Under the pieces are notes generated by a model. The model saw only the letters and a list, made by a program, of their open reading frames with translations, was not told where the DNA came from and made no database searches. The translations under genes and the position numbers were made by a program. From Pseudooceanicola pacificus (GTDB lineage: Bacteria > Pseudomonadota > Alphaproteobacteria > Rhodobacterales > Rhodobacteraceae), in assembly GCF_009789075.1 (NCBI RefSeq), contig NZ_WNXQ01000004.1, positions 124,001 to 188,000 of the forward strand: DNA of 64,000 nt, in the 5' to 3' direction. Positions 1-8,517 of the stretch are shown one piece after another (position 1 is the first letter of the stretch; the number at the start of each line of letters is the position of its first letter).

Positions 1-987
1 CTCGGCCGCCAGGAACTTGGCCATCGAGGCCTCAGGCCCGCAGGGCAGACCGTTGTCGTAGAGCCACCCGGCCTTCATCGCCATCAGCTCGGCCGCGTCC
101 AGTCGCATGGCGGCATCGGTCAGCGGGAACTGCACCGCCTGGTTGGACCCGATGGCCCGGCCGAAAACGGTGCGATCTTTTGTATAGGTGACCGCCTTGG
201 CCAGCGCCGCCCGCCCGACGCCGATCGCCTCGAATGCCACGAGAATGCGCTCGGGGTTCAGCCCGTCGAGCAGCAGCTTGAAGGCGCGCCCCTCCTCTCC
301 GACCATGTCCGAGGCCGGCACGCGGTAGCCGTCGAACACCACCTCGTTCGTGGTGACGGCATTGCGTCCCATCTTGCGGATCGGCCGGATGTCGAGCTCT
401 GCGTGCCGCAGCTCGGAAAAGAACATCGTCAGGCCGTGGTAGGGATTGCCCTCGCGCGCGCGCGGGGCCGTGCGCGTCAGGATCAGCACCCGGTGGGATT
501 CCGAGGCGGTCGTCAGCCAGGTCTTGCGCCCGGTGATGACGTACCCGTCGCCGTCCCGCACGGCACGGGTGCGGATATTCGACACGTCGGTCCCGAGGTC
601 CGGTTCGGACACGCTGAGGCAGACGCGGGTGTCGCCCGACACGACATGCGGCACATGGGCGCTGCGCATCGCATCGGTGCCGTGCTTCACCACCGGGTTG
701 ATGCCGAACATCCCGATATGCACCGCGCTGGCCCCGTTCATCGCGGCGCCCGAGGCCGCGACCTCCATCAGGACCAGCCCCGCCTCGACGATACCCAGGC
801 CCGACCCGCCCAGGGCCTCGGGGATGGCCGTGCCAAGGAACCCGGCATCGGCAAAGGCCCGGTAGAACTCTTCCGGATATGTGTGTGTCTCGTCGTGCTC
901 GGACCAGTAGGCATCCGGGAAGGCGCGCATCATCTCGCGCACCGCGCCCCGGATCGCCGCGTGGTCCTCGGAGGGGCGAAAATCCAT
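1..987 (-). CDS. Acyl-CoA dehydrogenase, 3' end cut off by the window edge
   Basis: Flavin-dependent alpha,beta-dehydrogenation of an acyl-CoA. About 329 residues are visible, from the start MDFRPSEDHA through the central beta domain (LSVSEPDLGTDVSN near residue 125, GRKTWLTTASES near 150) into the C-terminal helical domain with the family motif RTVFGRAIGSNQAVQF. The stop lies outside the window. The ATG shares one base with the stop of the upstream MaoC gene (TGATG), so the two are translationally coupled. It is the last visible gene of the minus-strand operon that begins at 7275. Substrate chain length and branching cannot be read from sequence. Confidence 0.9.
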   Translation of the reverse strand, partial: MDFRPSEDHAAIRGAVREMMRAFPDAYWSEHDETHTYPEEFYRAFADAGFLGTAIPEALGGSGLGIVEAGLVLMEVAASGAAMNGASAVHIGMFGINPVVKHGTDAMRSAHVPHVVSGDTRVCLSVSEPDLGTDVSNIRTRAVRDGDGYVITGRKTWLTTASESHRVLILTRTAPRAREGNPYHGLTMFFSELRHAELDIRPIRKMGRNAVTTNEVVFDGYRVPASDMVGEEGRAFKLLLDGLNPERILVAFEAIGVGRAALAKAVTYTKDRTVFGRAIGSNQAVQFPLTDAAMRLDAAELMAMKAGWLYDNGLPCGPEASMAKFLAAE

Positions 988-1847
988 CAGCCGGCGCCGT
1001 CCAGCCTGGCGTAACCGTTGTTCAGCACGACCTTGTCCCGCTGCAGCGACGTCGCGCGGAAGCTGGCGGTGCCGCCATCGCGCCAGATCTCGATCTTCAG
1101 CGTCTCGCCCGGATAGACCGGGGCCGAGAACCGGGCGGCGATTTCCCTGAGGCCCTGCGCGTTCCAGTCCAGCACATGTTCCACCAGCGCCCGCCCGGCC
1201 AGGCCAAAGGTCGCCAGCCCGTGCAGGATCGGCGCCTCGAACCCGACCTTGGCGGCAAGTGCCGGGTCTATGTGCAGGGGGTTCAGGTCGCCGGACAGAC
1301 GATAGATCAGCGCCAGTTGCGGCAGCACCGGCACCTCGGCCGTCACGTCCGCGGGACGGTCGGGGATCGGATGCACGGCCGGCGTGTCGCGCGCGGGCGC
1401 GCCCTCGACCCCGCCATCGCCGCGGCAGAAGGCCGTCATCTTCACGGTCGCCAGCAGATCGCCGGTCGCCTCGTCATGCAGGTCACGGTCCAGGTAGATC
1501 AGCGCGCCCTTGTCGGCGCCACGGTCGATCACGTCGCGCACGGTCGTCGTTCCGATGACGGTGCCCGCAACCGGCAGGGGCTTGTGGATCACCAGCCCCT
1601 GTGCGCCATGCACCAGCCGCGAATAGTCGATTTCGAGCGGGATATCCCGCATCGAGCGGAACGCCAAGGCCACCGGCATGGTGGGAAAGGCGGTCAGCTT
1701 TTCCTCCCACAGGTAGGCCAGCTGGCCGGGATCGGTCGGCGCGTCACCCAGGCCCAGCCCGAGGGCATAAAGGATCGTGTCGCGCGCATCGTAGGTCTGG
1801 CGGGCCGGGTCGATCTTTAGCGCGAGGGCGCGATCATAAGGTATCAC
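987..1847 (-). CDS. MaoC-like 2-enoyl-CoA hydratase (hydratase-2 type)
   Basis: Predicted to hydrate 2-enoyl-CoA to the (R)-3-hydroxyacyl-CoA. At 286 residues it has the double hot-dog length of the hydratase domain of peroxisomal multifunctional enzyme 2. The hydratase-2 signature YRLSGDLNPLHIDPALAA is at residues 182-199, with Asp187 and His192 as the expected catalytic pair; the N-terminal half is the degenerate hot-dog repeat. It sits 21 bp downstream of the thiolase-like gene and overlaps the acyl-CoA dehydrogenase by one base. The operon thus has dehydrogenase and hydratase side by side, as in a beta-oxidation cycle of (R)-stereochemistry. Confidence 0.9.
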   Translation of the reverse strand: MIPYDRALALKIDPARQTYDARDTILYALGLGLGDAPTDPGQLAYLWEEKLTAFPTMPVALAFRSMRDIPLEIDYSRLVHGAQGLVIHKPLPVAGTVIGTTTVRDVIDRGADKGALIYLDRDLHDEATGDLLATVKMTAFCRGDGGVEGAPARDTPAVHPIPDRPADVTAEVPVLPQLALIYRLSGDLNPLHIDPALAAKVGFEAPILHGLATFGLAGRALVEHVLDWNAQGLREIAARFSAPVYPGETLKIEIWRDGGTASFRATSLQRDKVVLNNGYARLDGAG

Positions 1848-1868
1848 GTGACGGTTCTCCTGGCGGGG

Positions 1869-3023
1869 TCAAAGGGTCGCGGCCGAGCCGAGCAGCAGGG
1901 TCGCCTGGCTGGACAGCACGCCGCCGTTGCCATGCGACAGCGCCACGTTCACATCGTCGACCTGGCGGTCCCCGGCCTCTCCGGCGATCTGGCGGCAGGC
2001 CTCGACCATGGTGAAAAGGCCGTACATCCCCGGATGCACGCAGGACAGGCCGCCGCCGTTGGTGTTGACGGGCAGCGTGCCGCCCGGCGCGATGGCGCCG
2101 CCCTCGACAAAGCGCCCGCCCTCGCCCTTGGGGCAGAACCCCAGGTCTTCGAGGAAGAGGATGACGTTGATCGTGAAGGCATCGTAGAGCTGCAGCACAT
2201 CGACATCCGACGGCGCCAGCCCGGCATGGGCGAAGGCGCGCGGCCCGGACTGCGCCGCCGCCGTTACCGTCAGGTCGGGCATGGCGGCGATGTAGCGATG
2301 CGTCGTCGCGGCCGCACCGCCCAGCAGGTAGGCGGGCGCGTCGCGCAGATCCCTGGCGCGGTCGGCACGGGTCATGACGACCGCCGCCGCACCGTCGGTG
2401 ACAAGGCAGCAATCCCGGACGGTCAGGGGCGAGGCGACCATGGGGGCCGAGATCACGTCGTCGATGGACAGGTCGCCGCGCTTGTAGGCGTCGGGGTTCA
2501 GGTTCGCCCACTTGCGGGCCGCCACCGCGACCTCGGCCAGCTGTTCGCGGGTGGTGCCGAACTCGTGCATGTGCCGCCGCGCGGCCAGCGCATAAGAGGC
2601 CGGAAGGTTGGGCCGGTAGGCGGTTTCGTAGGGCGACTCTCCCGGCGGGGCCGGATAGCGCCGCGTGTTGGTCCGCGTGTTCGACCCGTAGGTGATCAGC
2701 GCCACGTCGCAAAGTCCCGCATCCAGCGCCAGCGCCGCCTCGATGGCGTGGGACAGGAAGGCCGACCCGCCGGTGCGGTTGTTGCCTGTGACCTTGGGGT
2801 GGATGCCGTAGTATTCCGCCAGCGAAAGGCCCGAGAGCATGTCGTCCGGCAGCGCCACGTAAAGCGCATCGACATCGGCCAGCGTCAGCCCCGCGCTGTC
2901 GAGCGCCAGGAGCCCGGCCCCGGCGGCCAGGTCCATCGAGCTCTGCCCCGGCGCTTCGCCCATGCCGTGGGTGGCCCAGCCGACCATCGCGGCGCGGCCC
3001 CTTGGAAAGCGTGCCTCGGTCAT
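1869..3023 (-). CDS. Thiolase-superfamily protein lacking the catalytic cysteines (SCP2/lipid-transfer type)
   Basis: Thiolase fold of 384 residues. The position of the nucleophilic Cys, normally in a NQxCGSG-like motif, reads NRTGGSAF (residues 82-89), so Gly85 replaces Cys. The C-terminal Cys loop reads SHGNGGVLSSQ, which keeps the His but has no Cys. That pattern is known from SCP2/lipid-transfer-type proteins such as the steroid retro-aldolase Ltp2, which need a DUF35 OB-fold partner; such a partner is encoded immediately upstream with a 4-bp ATGA overlap. I therefore infer a non-thiolytic C-C cleaving or acyl-binding role rather than thiolysis. The start at 3023 has GGGGAGG upstream; longer in-frame starts are not favoured. 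Confidence 0.85.
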   Translation of the reverse strand: MTEARFPRGRAAMVGWATHGMGEAPGQSSMDLAAGAGLLALDSAGLTLADVDALYVALPDDMLSGLSLAEYYGIHPKVTGNNRTGGSAFLSHAIEAALALDAGLCDVALITYGSNTRTNTRRYPAPPGESPYETAYRPNLPASYALAARRHMHEFGTTREQLAEVAVAARKWANLNPDAYKRGDLSIDDVISAPMVASPLTVRDCCLVTDGAAAVVMTRADRARDLRDAPAYLLGGAAATTHRYIAAMPDLTVTAAAQSGPRAFAHAGLAPSDVDVLQLYDAFTINVILFLEDLGFCPKGEGGRFVEGGAIAPGGTLPVNTNGGGLSCVHPGMYGLFTMVEACRQIAGEAGDRQVDDVNVALSHGNGGVLSSQATLLLGSAATL

Positions 3024-3409
3024 TGCTCTGCCTCCCCTTCCGCGACAAGACGGAAGACCAGCAACGGGTCGCCGCCTTCGGGTGTCTCGATCTCGGCCCG
3101 CACGGCCTGTCCGATCCCGGGCGTGTCGGCGCCCGGCCCGACAAGGCGCGTCATCAGGCGCGGACCCTCGGCCAGGTCGACGAGCGCGATGTTGTAATCC
3201 GGCGCATCGCCGCGCTGCGTGACCACAGTAAAGCTGTGCACGGTGCCGGCGCCGCTCGCCTCGACCCATTCCAGATCGCGCGCGCCGGTGCCGGGCTCGG
3301 CAATGCGTGGATAGAAGACATGGCGCCCGCTGCTGCGGCTGCGCTGGATCATGAACCGGTTCTCGGCAAGGAATGCGCGGAACTCGGCTTCGGGGTTCGG
3401 TTGGTTCAC
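3020..3409 (-). CDS. DUF35 OB-fold protein without zinc-ribbon cysteines
   Basis: A 129-residue acyl-CoA-associated OB-fold protein, the usual partner of SCP2-type thiolases. Members normally carry an N-terminal rubredoxin-like zinc ribbon with two Cys-x-x-Cys pairs. Here that segment (about residues 21-48) reads IQRSRSSGRHVFYPR and then IAEPGTGARDLEW, with no cysteine at all; the protein contains no Cys anywhere. The following OB-fold part (SGAGTVHSFTVVTQRG, then LVDLAEGPRLMTRLVG) is well kept. The ORF ends in a 4-bp overlap with the thiolase-like gene, so I expect a heteromeric complex. Confidence 0.85.
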   Translation of the reverse strand: MNQPNPEAEFRAFLAENRFMIQRSRSSGRHVFYPRIAEPGTGARDLEWVEASGAGTVHSFTVVTQRGDAPDYNIALVDLAEGPRLMTRLVGPGADTPGIGQAVRAEIETPEGGDPLLVFRLVAEGEAEQ

Positions 3410-3431
3410 GGCACCCTCCGTTGCGACGCGT

Positions 3432-4202
3432 TCAGGTCGAAATGTGGTAGCCGCCGTTGACCGAGATATGCTGCCCGATCACGTAGGAGGCGGCATCGGA
3501 CAACAGGTAGCAGATCATCGAGACCGCCTCGTCCGGCTGAGACCAGCGGCCCATGGGGATCTGCGCCAGCGTGTTGTCGCGGAATTTCTCGCCGCGGACG
3601 ACCTCGGTCATCGGGGTCTCGACCACGCCGAAACACACGGTGTTGGTGCGGATCTCGAACTTGGCCCATTCCCGCGCCGCGCTCATGGTCATGCCCATCA
3701 GGCCGGCCTTGGCGGTGGCATAGTTGATCTGGCCGATGGACCCGCGCTTGCCCGCATCGGACGAGACGTTGACGATGGCGCCGGGCGCCTGTTCGCCGTC
3801 CTTGGCGCGCTGCAGCAGGTGCGATCCGACCGCCTGCAGAAACAGGTACGACCCGGTCAGGTGCACGTCGATCACGTCGCGCCACTGTTCGATGGCCATC
3901 TTGTGGATCATCGCCGGGCGCGTGATGCCGGCGTTGTTCACCAGCCCGTCGACGCCGCCCCATTCCCCGACCATGCGCTGCACGACGGCAGGCGCCAGAT
4001 CCGGTTCGGCCACGTTGCCGGCGATCCCCATGGCCGCGTCGCCGTGGGCGGCGGCAAAGTCCTGCACCGCCGCCTCGTTCAGGTCGACGGCGGCAACCTT
4101 CGCCCCCAGGCCGATGGCCATTTCCGCAGCCGCACGGCCGATGCCCTGCCCTGCGCCCGTGACGATGATGCGTTTCCCTTCGAGGGACACCAGGTTCTTC
4201 AT
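3432..4202 (-). CDS. SDR-family 3-hydroxyacyl-CoA/ACP-type dehydrogenase
   Basis: Classical short-chain dehydrogenase of 256 residues. Cofactor motif TGAGQGIG is at 15-22, NNAG at 89-92, and the catalytic set is Ser148 (in NVSSDAG), Tyr161 and Lys165 (YATAK). An Asp follows the second strand (AVDLNEAAV), which favours NAD(H). It lies between the crotonase and the OB-fold gene in the same operon, with short intergenic gaps. A 3-hydroxyacyl-CoA dehydrogenase role is likely, but SDR substrates cannot be told from sequence. Confidence 0.88.
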   Translation of the reverse strand: MKNLVSLEGKRIIVTGAGQGIGRAAAEMAIGLGAKVAAVDLNEAAVQDFAAAHGDAAMGIAGNVAEPDLAPAVVQRMVGEWGGVDGLVNNAGITRPAMIHKMAIEQWRDVIDVHLTGSYLFLQAVGSHLLQRAKDGEQAPGAIVNVSSDAGKRGSIGQINYATAKAGLMGMTMSAAREWAKFEIRTNTVCFGVVETPMTEVVRGEKFRDNTLAQIPMGRWSQPDEAVSMICYLLSDAASYVIGQHISVNGGYHIST

Positions 4203-4231
4203 GTCTTGCTCCTTGAAACCCCGGGCGCCTG

Positions 4232-5020
4232 TCAGCAGCCCTTGAAATCCGGCTGCCGCTTTTCCAGAAAGGCCTTGCGGGCCTCGGCGTGATCCTCTGT
4301 CAGCGCAAGGCGCAGCTGTGCCGCCTTTTCCGCCTCCAGCAGGTCGTCCAGCGACTGTGGCGCGGCGCCCAGCAACGCCTTCGTTTCGGCGATGGCAAGC
4401 GGTGCCACCGCGGCATAGCGTTCGGCGCGGGCCACGGCCGCATCTACCGCGCCGCCCTGCGGCACGACCTCGTCGACGAGACCGAGGGCCAGCGCCTCGT
4501 CGGTCTGGATACTGCGGGCCGAGAACAGGATGTCCCGGGCCACGCCCGGCCTCAGGCGCATCGGCAGGGTCCAGAGCAGCCCGCAGTCCGCGACGAAGCC
4601 CACCTTGCCGAAGGCGGCGCCGAACCGGGCGCCCTCGCCCGCCACCACGACGTCGCAGGCCGCCGCCAGCGACAGGCCGGCGCCGAAGGCCGCGCCCTCG
4701 ACCGCAGCGATCACCGGCTTGGGACCGGAGATCAGCAGCCGGACCGTATCATGCAGGATCTGCAGGCGGCCGGACGCGATCTTCTGGTCCGACGTCATCT
4801 CGGTGATGTCCCCGCCGGCCGAGAAATCGCCGTCGGCGCCGGTCAACACGATGGCGCGCACGGACGGATCCGCGTGCAGCGCGGTGACCTGTTCCAGCAG
4901 TTCGGTGCGCATCTGGGTCGAGATCGCGTTCTTGCGGCCCGGAGAGCTGAGCGTCAGCACCGTGACAAGGCCGCGGGAGGTTGGGATGACCTGGGGCAAT
5001 TCGCTATCCGTGTTATGCAA
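4232..5020 (-). CDS. Enoyl-CoA hydratase/isomerase family protein, PaaG-like active site
   Basis: Crotonase fold, 262 residues. The oxyanion-hole segments are FSAGGDI (66-72) and GAAFGAG (109-115). The two hydratase glutamates are absent: Ser117 sits at the Glu144 position (GAGLSLAAACD) and Phe137 at the Glu164 position (FGAAFGKVG). Instead Asp145 is present in GFVADCGLLW, the arrangement of PaaG-type isomerases. A double-bond or ring isomerase is therefore more likely than a hydratase. The first in-frame start is TTG at 5020, with no clear ribosome site. A promoter-like sequence ends at 5022, so TTG at 4999 could be the true start. Confidence 0.85.
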   Translation of the reverse strand: MHNTDSELPQVIPTSRGLVTVLTLSSPGRKNAISTQMRTELLEQVTALHADPSVRAIVLTGADGDFSAGGDITEMTSDQKIASGRLQILHDTVRLLISGPKPVIAAVEGAAFGAGLSLAAACDVVVAGEGARFGAAFGKVGFVADCGLLWTLPMRLRPGVARDILFSARSIQTDEALALGLVDEVVPQGGAVDAAVARAERYAAVAPLAIAETKALLGAAPQSLDDLLEAEKAAQLRLALTEDHAEARKAFLEKRQPDFKGC

Positions 5021-5021
5021 A

Positions 5022-5050
5022 AATATACTGTAGGACTATCTTTGGGTAAA
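5022..5050 (-). promoter_or_regulatory. Sigma-70-like promoter for the crotonase gene
   Basis: Read on the minus strand: -35 TTTACC at 5050-5045, a 17-base spacer, and -10 TATATT at 5027-5022. The first transcribed base would fall near 5015, beside or inside the annotated TTG start, so the mRNA would be leaderless or start at TTG 4999. The spacer contains AGTCCTA, also seen at other control regions of the window. Confidence 0.5.
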
Positions 5051-5086
5051 CATTGAGTCAACATGACTTCGCCACGGTGGCCGGCC

Positions 5087-6046
5087 TCAGCCCGAGGCGG
5101 CGCGCGGCCGGTTCAGCGCCTGCAGCGCCTCGGCGCATTCGGCATCGAGCCGGTCGACCAGCTCTGCCACCGCGGGCACGTCCGAGATGGCGGCGACGCC
5201 GTGGCCCGCACTCCAGATATCCTTCCAGACCTTGGCCTTGGAGCCGGAGTCCGAGAATTTCATCCCCGCCCCGGCGGAGCCCGCCACCTGCAACGGGTCA
5301 AGCCCCGCCGCCGCTATGCTGGGCGCCAGGTAGTTGCCCGACACGCCGGTGAAGTAGGACGAGGTCACGATGTCCGCTGTCCGGGATGCCACGATCATCT
5401 GCTTCTGCGCACCGGGCGCCGTCGCCTCCTGCGTGGCGATGAACCGGGTGCCCATGTAAACGAGGTCGGCCCCCAGAGCGCGGGCCGCCACGATGTCCCG
5501 CCCGGACGAGATCGACCCGCCCAGCACGATCAGCCCGTCGAACTGCTGCCGCAGCTCGCTGACAAAGGCAAAGGGGTTGAGCGCGCCGGAATGCCCGCCG
5601 GCCCCCGCACAGACGGCGATCAGGCCGTCGACCCCTTCGCCGATGGCCTTTGCCGCGTGGCGCAGGTTCGTAACATCGTGCAGGACGAGGCCGCCGTAGC
5701 CGTGCACCCGCTCGACGATCCGGCGGGACGGACCCAGCGAGGTGATGATGACGGGAACCTCCTGCCGGACGCAGGCATCGAGGTCATGGTCCAGCCGGGC
5801 GTTCGTCCGGTGCACGATCAGGTTGATCCCGAAAGGCACATCCTTGCCCTCGGCCTTCAGCGCGTTCCGGATCCCGGCCAGGGCAGGCTCCAGCTCCTCG
5901 GCGTGGCGGATGCTGAGCGAGGGCATGGTGCCCACGATCCCGGCGCGGCATTGCGCCAGCACCAGCTCGGGCCCCGAAACGATGAACATGGGCGAGCCGA
6001 TGACCGGCAGGCGCAGGCCACGGAACATGTCGCGCGGGAGGCCCAT
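5087..6046 (-). CDS. Nitronate monooxygenase-like (NPD) flavoprotein
   Basis: FMN-dependent TIM-barrel protein of about 319 residues in the 2-nitropropane dioxygenase family. Conserved blocks are PVIGSPMFIVSGPELVLAQ at the N-terminus, GAGGHSG with the catalytic-type His near residue 169, and the phosphate-binding segments LGGSISSGRDI and MGTRFIATQEA. The ATG at 6046 shares a base with the stop of the upstream CoA-transferase gene; a GTG one codon earlier is an alternative. Family members in catabolic clusters are annotated as nitronate monooxygenases but may act as enoyl-thioester reductases or isomerases. The gene is paralogous to the one at 7546. Confidence 0.85.
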   Translation of the reverse strand: MGLPRDMFRGLRLPVIGSPMFIVSGPELVLAQCRAGIVGTMPSLSIRHAEELEPALAGIRNALKAEGKDVPFGINLIVHRTNARLDHDLDACVRQEVPVIITSLGPSRRIVERVHGYGGLVLHDVTNLRHAAKAIGEGVDGLIAVCAGAGGHSGALNPFAFVSELRQQFDGLIVLGGSISSGRDIVAARALGADLVYMGTRFIATQEATAPGAQKQMIVASRTADIVTSSYFTGVSGNYLAPSIAAAGLDPLQVAGSAGAGMKFSDSGSKAKVWKDIWSAGHGVAAISDVPAVAELVDRLDAECAEALQALNRPRAASG

Positions 6047-7275
6047 CACAGGACGGACCTGTCCCGCAACGCCTTGAGCGCCGCCGCGTCATAGTTCAGC
6101 ACCCGGCCCAGCACGTCGTCGGTGTGCTGGCCCAGCGTCGGCGCCGCGTGATCGTACCGCACGGGCGAATCGGACAGGCGGTAGGGGCTTGCCACATTGG
6201 GGATGTCGCCGCCCGTGCTGTGCGGCACGCTGACCTTCATCTGCCGGTGCTTGACCTGCGGATCCTCGAACACCTGATCCATCCGATAGATCGGCCCGCA
6301 GGGCACGCCGTGCGGTTCGAGGAAGTCGATCCACTCCAGCATGGTGCGCTTCATCATCTCGGACTCGAGCTGCGGGATCAGGTCGTCGCGGTTTTCGATC
6401 CGCCCGGCGCCGGTGGCGAACCGCGGGTCGCTCACCAGGTCGCCGCGCCCGATGGCGTTGCAGAACTTCTCGTACTGCGACTGGTTGCCGATCGCGAGGA
6501 TCAGGTTGCCCTCGGCGCAGCGGAAGACCTGGTAGGGCACGATATTCGGATGGGCATTGCCCAACCGGCGCGGCATGCGATCCCCGATCAGGTAGTTCAG
6601 CGCCTGGTACGAGGTGAGCGAAACCACGCAATCCAGCAACGACATGTCGATATGCTGGCCACGCCCGGTGCGGTGGCGCTGTTCGACGGCGGCCAGGATC
6701 GCGCTGGTGGCGAAGGTGCCGGTCAGGATGTCGCCAATGGCGATGCCCACCTTCATCGGCCCGCCGCCCGGCTGGTCGTCCGGGTTGCCGGTCATGTCCA
6801 TCAGCCCGCTCATGCCCTGGAGCACGAAGTCGTAGCCCGGAAGCCCGGCATAGGGGCCGTCCTGTCCGAAACCGGTGATGGAGCAGTAGATCAGCCGGGG
6901 ATTGACCTGCGCCAGCGACGCGTGGTCCAGCCCGTAGCGCGCCAGCGTCCCGGTGCGGAAGTTCTCGACCAGGATATCGCATTCCGCCGCCAGGGCGCGA
7001 ATGATCTCTTGCCCCTCGGGGTTCGAGAAGTCGATGGTCACCGATTTCTTCCCCCGGTTGGCAGAGACGAAATAGGTGGAATCGAAGGTGTCCCTGCCGT
7101 CCGCATCCTTCACGAAGGGAGGGCCCCAGGCGCGGGTATCGTCGCCCAGGCCCGGACGCTCGACCTTGATCACCTCGGCCCCGAGATCGGCGAGGTTCTG
7201 GGTTGCCCAGGGTCCGGCAAGCACCCGGCTGAGGTCCAGGACCCGCAATCCCGTAAGGCTTCTGTCCAGCTGCAT
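6046..7275 (-). CDS. CaiB/BaiF (class III) CoA-transferase
   Basis: Transfers CoA between acyl-CoA and a free carboxylic acid; family members form interlocked dimers. 409 residues with the N-terminal motif LRVLDLSRVLAGP (10-22) and NRGKKSVTIDF. The catalytic Asp149 is in PGYDFVLQGMSG, equivalent to Asp169 of formyl-CoA transferase. The start at 7275 has a GGGGGAGA ribosome site; a longer in-frame ATG at 7350 lacks family similarity. It is the first gene of the minus operon and overlaps the flavoprotein gene by one base. Confidence 0.9.
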   Translation of the reverse strand: MQLDRSLTGLRVLDLSRVLAGPWATQNLADLGAEVIKVERPGLGDDTRAWGPPFVKDADGRDTFDSTYFVSANRGKKSVTIDFSNPEGQEIIRALAAECDILVENFRTGTLARYGLDHASLAQVNPRLIYCSITGFGQDGPYAGLPGYDFVLQGMSGLMDMTGNPDDQPGGGPMKVGIAIGDILTGTFATSAILAAVEQRHRTGRGQHIDMSLLDCVVSLTSYQALNYLIGDRMPRRLGNAHPNIVPYQVFRCAEGNLILAIGNQSQYEKFCNAIGRGDLVSDPRFATGAGRIENRDDLIPQLESEMMKRTMLEWIDFLEPHGVPCGPIYRMDQVFEDPQVKHRQMKVSVPHSTGGDIPNVASPYRLSDSPVRYDHAAPTLGQHTDDVLGRVLNYDAAALKALRDRSVL

Positions 7276-7545
7276 CTCGTCTCCCCCCCCGCAGGAATCA
7301 TCCAGGCGCCGGCAGCAGCGCGCCCGTCTGGCGCGGTGCACGGCCGCCACCGGTCACGTACCAAAAGTATTATCAATAGTTCTTCACTGGCAAGACAATT
7401 AAAGTGTGTAATTTCATGTATTTGAAGGATCACATGTCAACAAGATACGCGTGCCACCATGACGGGTGTGGTCATTTACCTGCATATATGTCTAACTTTG
7501 GGGAAGGCCTCCGACGGGGCGGCACCGACGACCGGGGATGACTTC
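7276..7545. promoter_or_regulatory. AT-rich divergent control region between two CoA-transferase/flavoprotein operons
   Basis: This 270-bp gap separates a minus and a plus operon and must hold both promoters. Positions 7360-7440 are much richer in A and T than the surroundings. AAGTATTATCAATAGTTCTT at 7365-7384 resembles the AAGTATC...GGACTT element described at 49377 and 56575. I cannot assign -35/-10 boxes with confidence, and no gene fits here. Confidence 0.4.
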
Positions 7546-8517
7546 ATGAACGCCACATCGCACCCTCTTCCGTGGGAAACGCTGGACATTCCGGTGATGG
7601 CGGCGCCCATGTTCATCGTCTCGACACCCGAGCTTGTCATCGCCCAGTGCCGCGCCGGGATCGTCGGCACCATGCCCGCCCTGAACATCCGGGACGGCGC
7701 GGGGCTTGGGGACGAGATCGCCCGCATCCGCGAGGCGATCCCCGACCGCCGCCGCTTCGGCATCAATGTCAGCCTGCGTCGTGACAACCCGCGCCGCGGC
7801 GCGGACATGGCCGCCTGCATCGACGCCCGGGTGCCGATCGTCATCACCTCGATGGGCGTCGACCCGGATTTCGCGGGGGCGGTGCGCGGCTATGGCGGGG
7901 TCATCCTGCATGATGTCACCACCATCCGGCACGCCGAAAAGGCGCTGGAGTCCGGTGTGACCGGCCTGATCGCGGTGGCCAACGGGGCGGGCGGGCACGG
8001 TGGCCGCCTGAACCCGATCGCCTTCGTTCGGGAACTGCGCGGCCTTCACCACGGGCCGCTTGTCCTGGGCGGCGGCATCGCCGATGGCGCCGGGGTGCTG
8101 GCCGCGCGCGCCATGGGCGCCGACCTGGCCTATATCGGCACGCGGTTCATTGCCTCGACCGAGGCGAACGCCCCCGACGCCTACAAGCAGGCCCTGCTGG
8201 ACGCCGCCGCCGCGGATATCGTCTATACCCCGCATTTCTCGGGCGTGCCGGCGAACTACCTTGCGGCCTCGATCCGGGCGGCCGGCCTGTCGGTCGACGC
8301 GCTGTCGGTGTCCGGCAAGGGCCCCGGCATGGACGCGCCGGATGCCCCGCGCGCCTGGCGCGACATCTGGGGGGCCGGACAGGGTGTGGGGCTGGCGCAA
8401 TCTGTCATGCCTGTGGCCGAGATCGTCGCCGAGATCCGGCGCGATTACGCGGCCGCGCTCCGGTCCCTGTCGGGCGCATCGGACGCCAGGGCCACGATGG
8501 AAGGTGCCAAGGCATGA
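7546..8517 (+). CDS. Nitronate monooxygenase-like (NPD) flavoprotein
   Basis: 323-residue FMN TIM-barrel protein, closely related to the product of the gene at 5087: both share APMFIVS/SPMFIVS, QCRAGIVGTMP and YGG(V/L)(I/V)LHDVT. The catalytic-type His is in NGAGGHGG, and IGTRFIASTEAN marks the FMN-phosphate region. The start at 7546 follows GGGGATG; the longer in-frame start at 7459 would add a tail without family similarity. It is the first gene of the plus operon and overlaps the next CoA-transferase by 4 bp (ATGA). Its true reaction is unknown, as for its paralogue. Confidence 0.85.
   Translation: MNATSHPLPWETLDIPVMAAPMFIVSTPELVIAQCRAGIVGTMPALNIRDGAGLGDEIARIREAIPDRRRFGINVSLRRDNPRRGADMAACIDARVPIVITSMGVDPDFAGAVRGYGGVILHDVTTIRHAEKALESGVTGLIAVANGAGGHGGRLNPIAFVRELRGLHHGPLVLGGGIADGAGVLAARAMGADLAYIGTRFIASTEANAPDAYKQALLDAAAADIVYTPHFSGVPANYLAASIRAAGLSVDALSVSGKGPGMDAPDAPRAWRDIWGAGQGVGLAQSVMPVAEIVAEIRRDYAAALRSLSGASDARATMEGAKA

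Noticed and set aside
1834..3144. 436-codon frame on the minus strand
   Set aside because: It overlaps the thiolase-like and MaoC genes in another frame and is Arg/Pro/Gly-rich, as expected for a shadow frame in high-G+C DNA.
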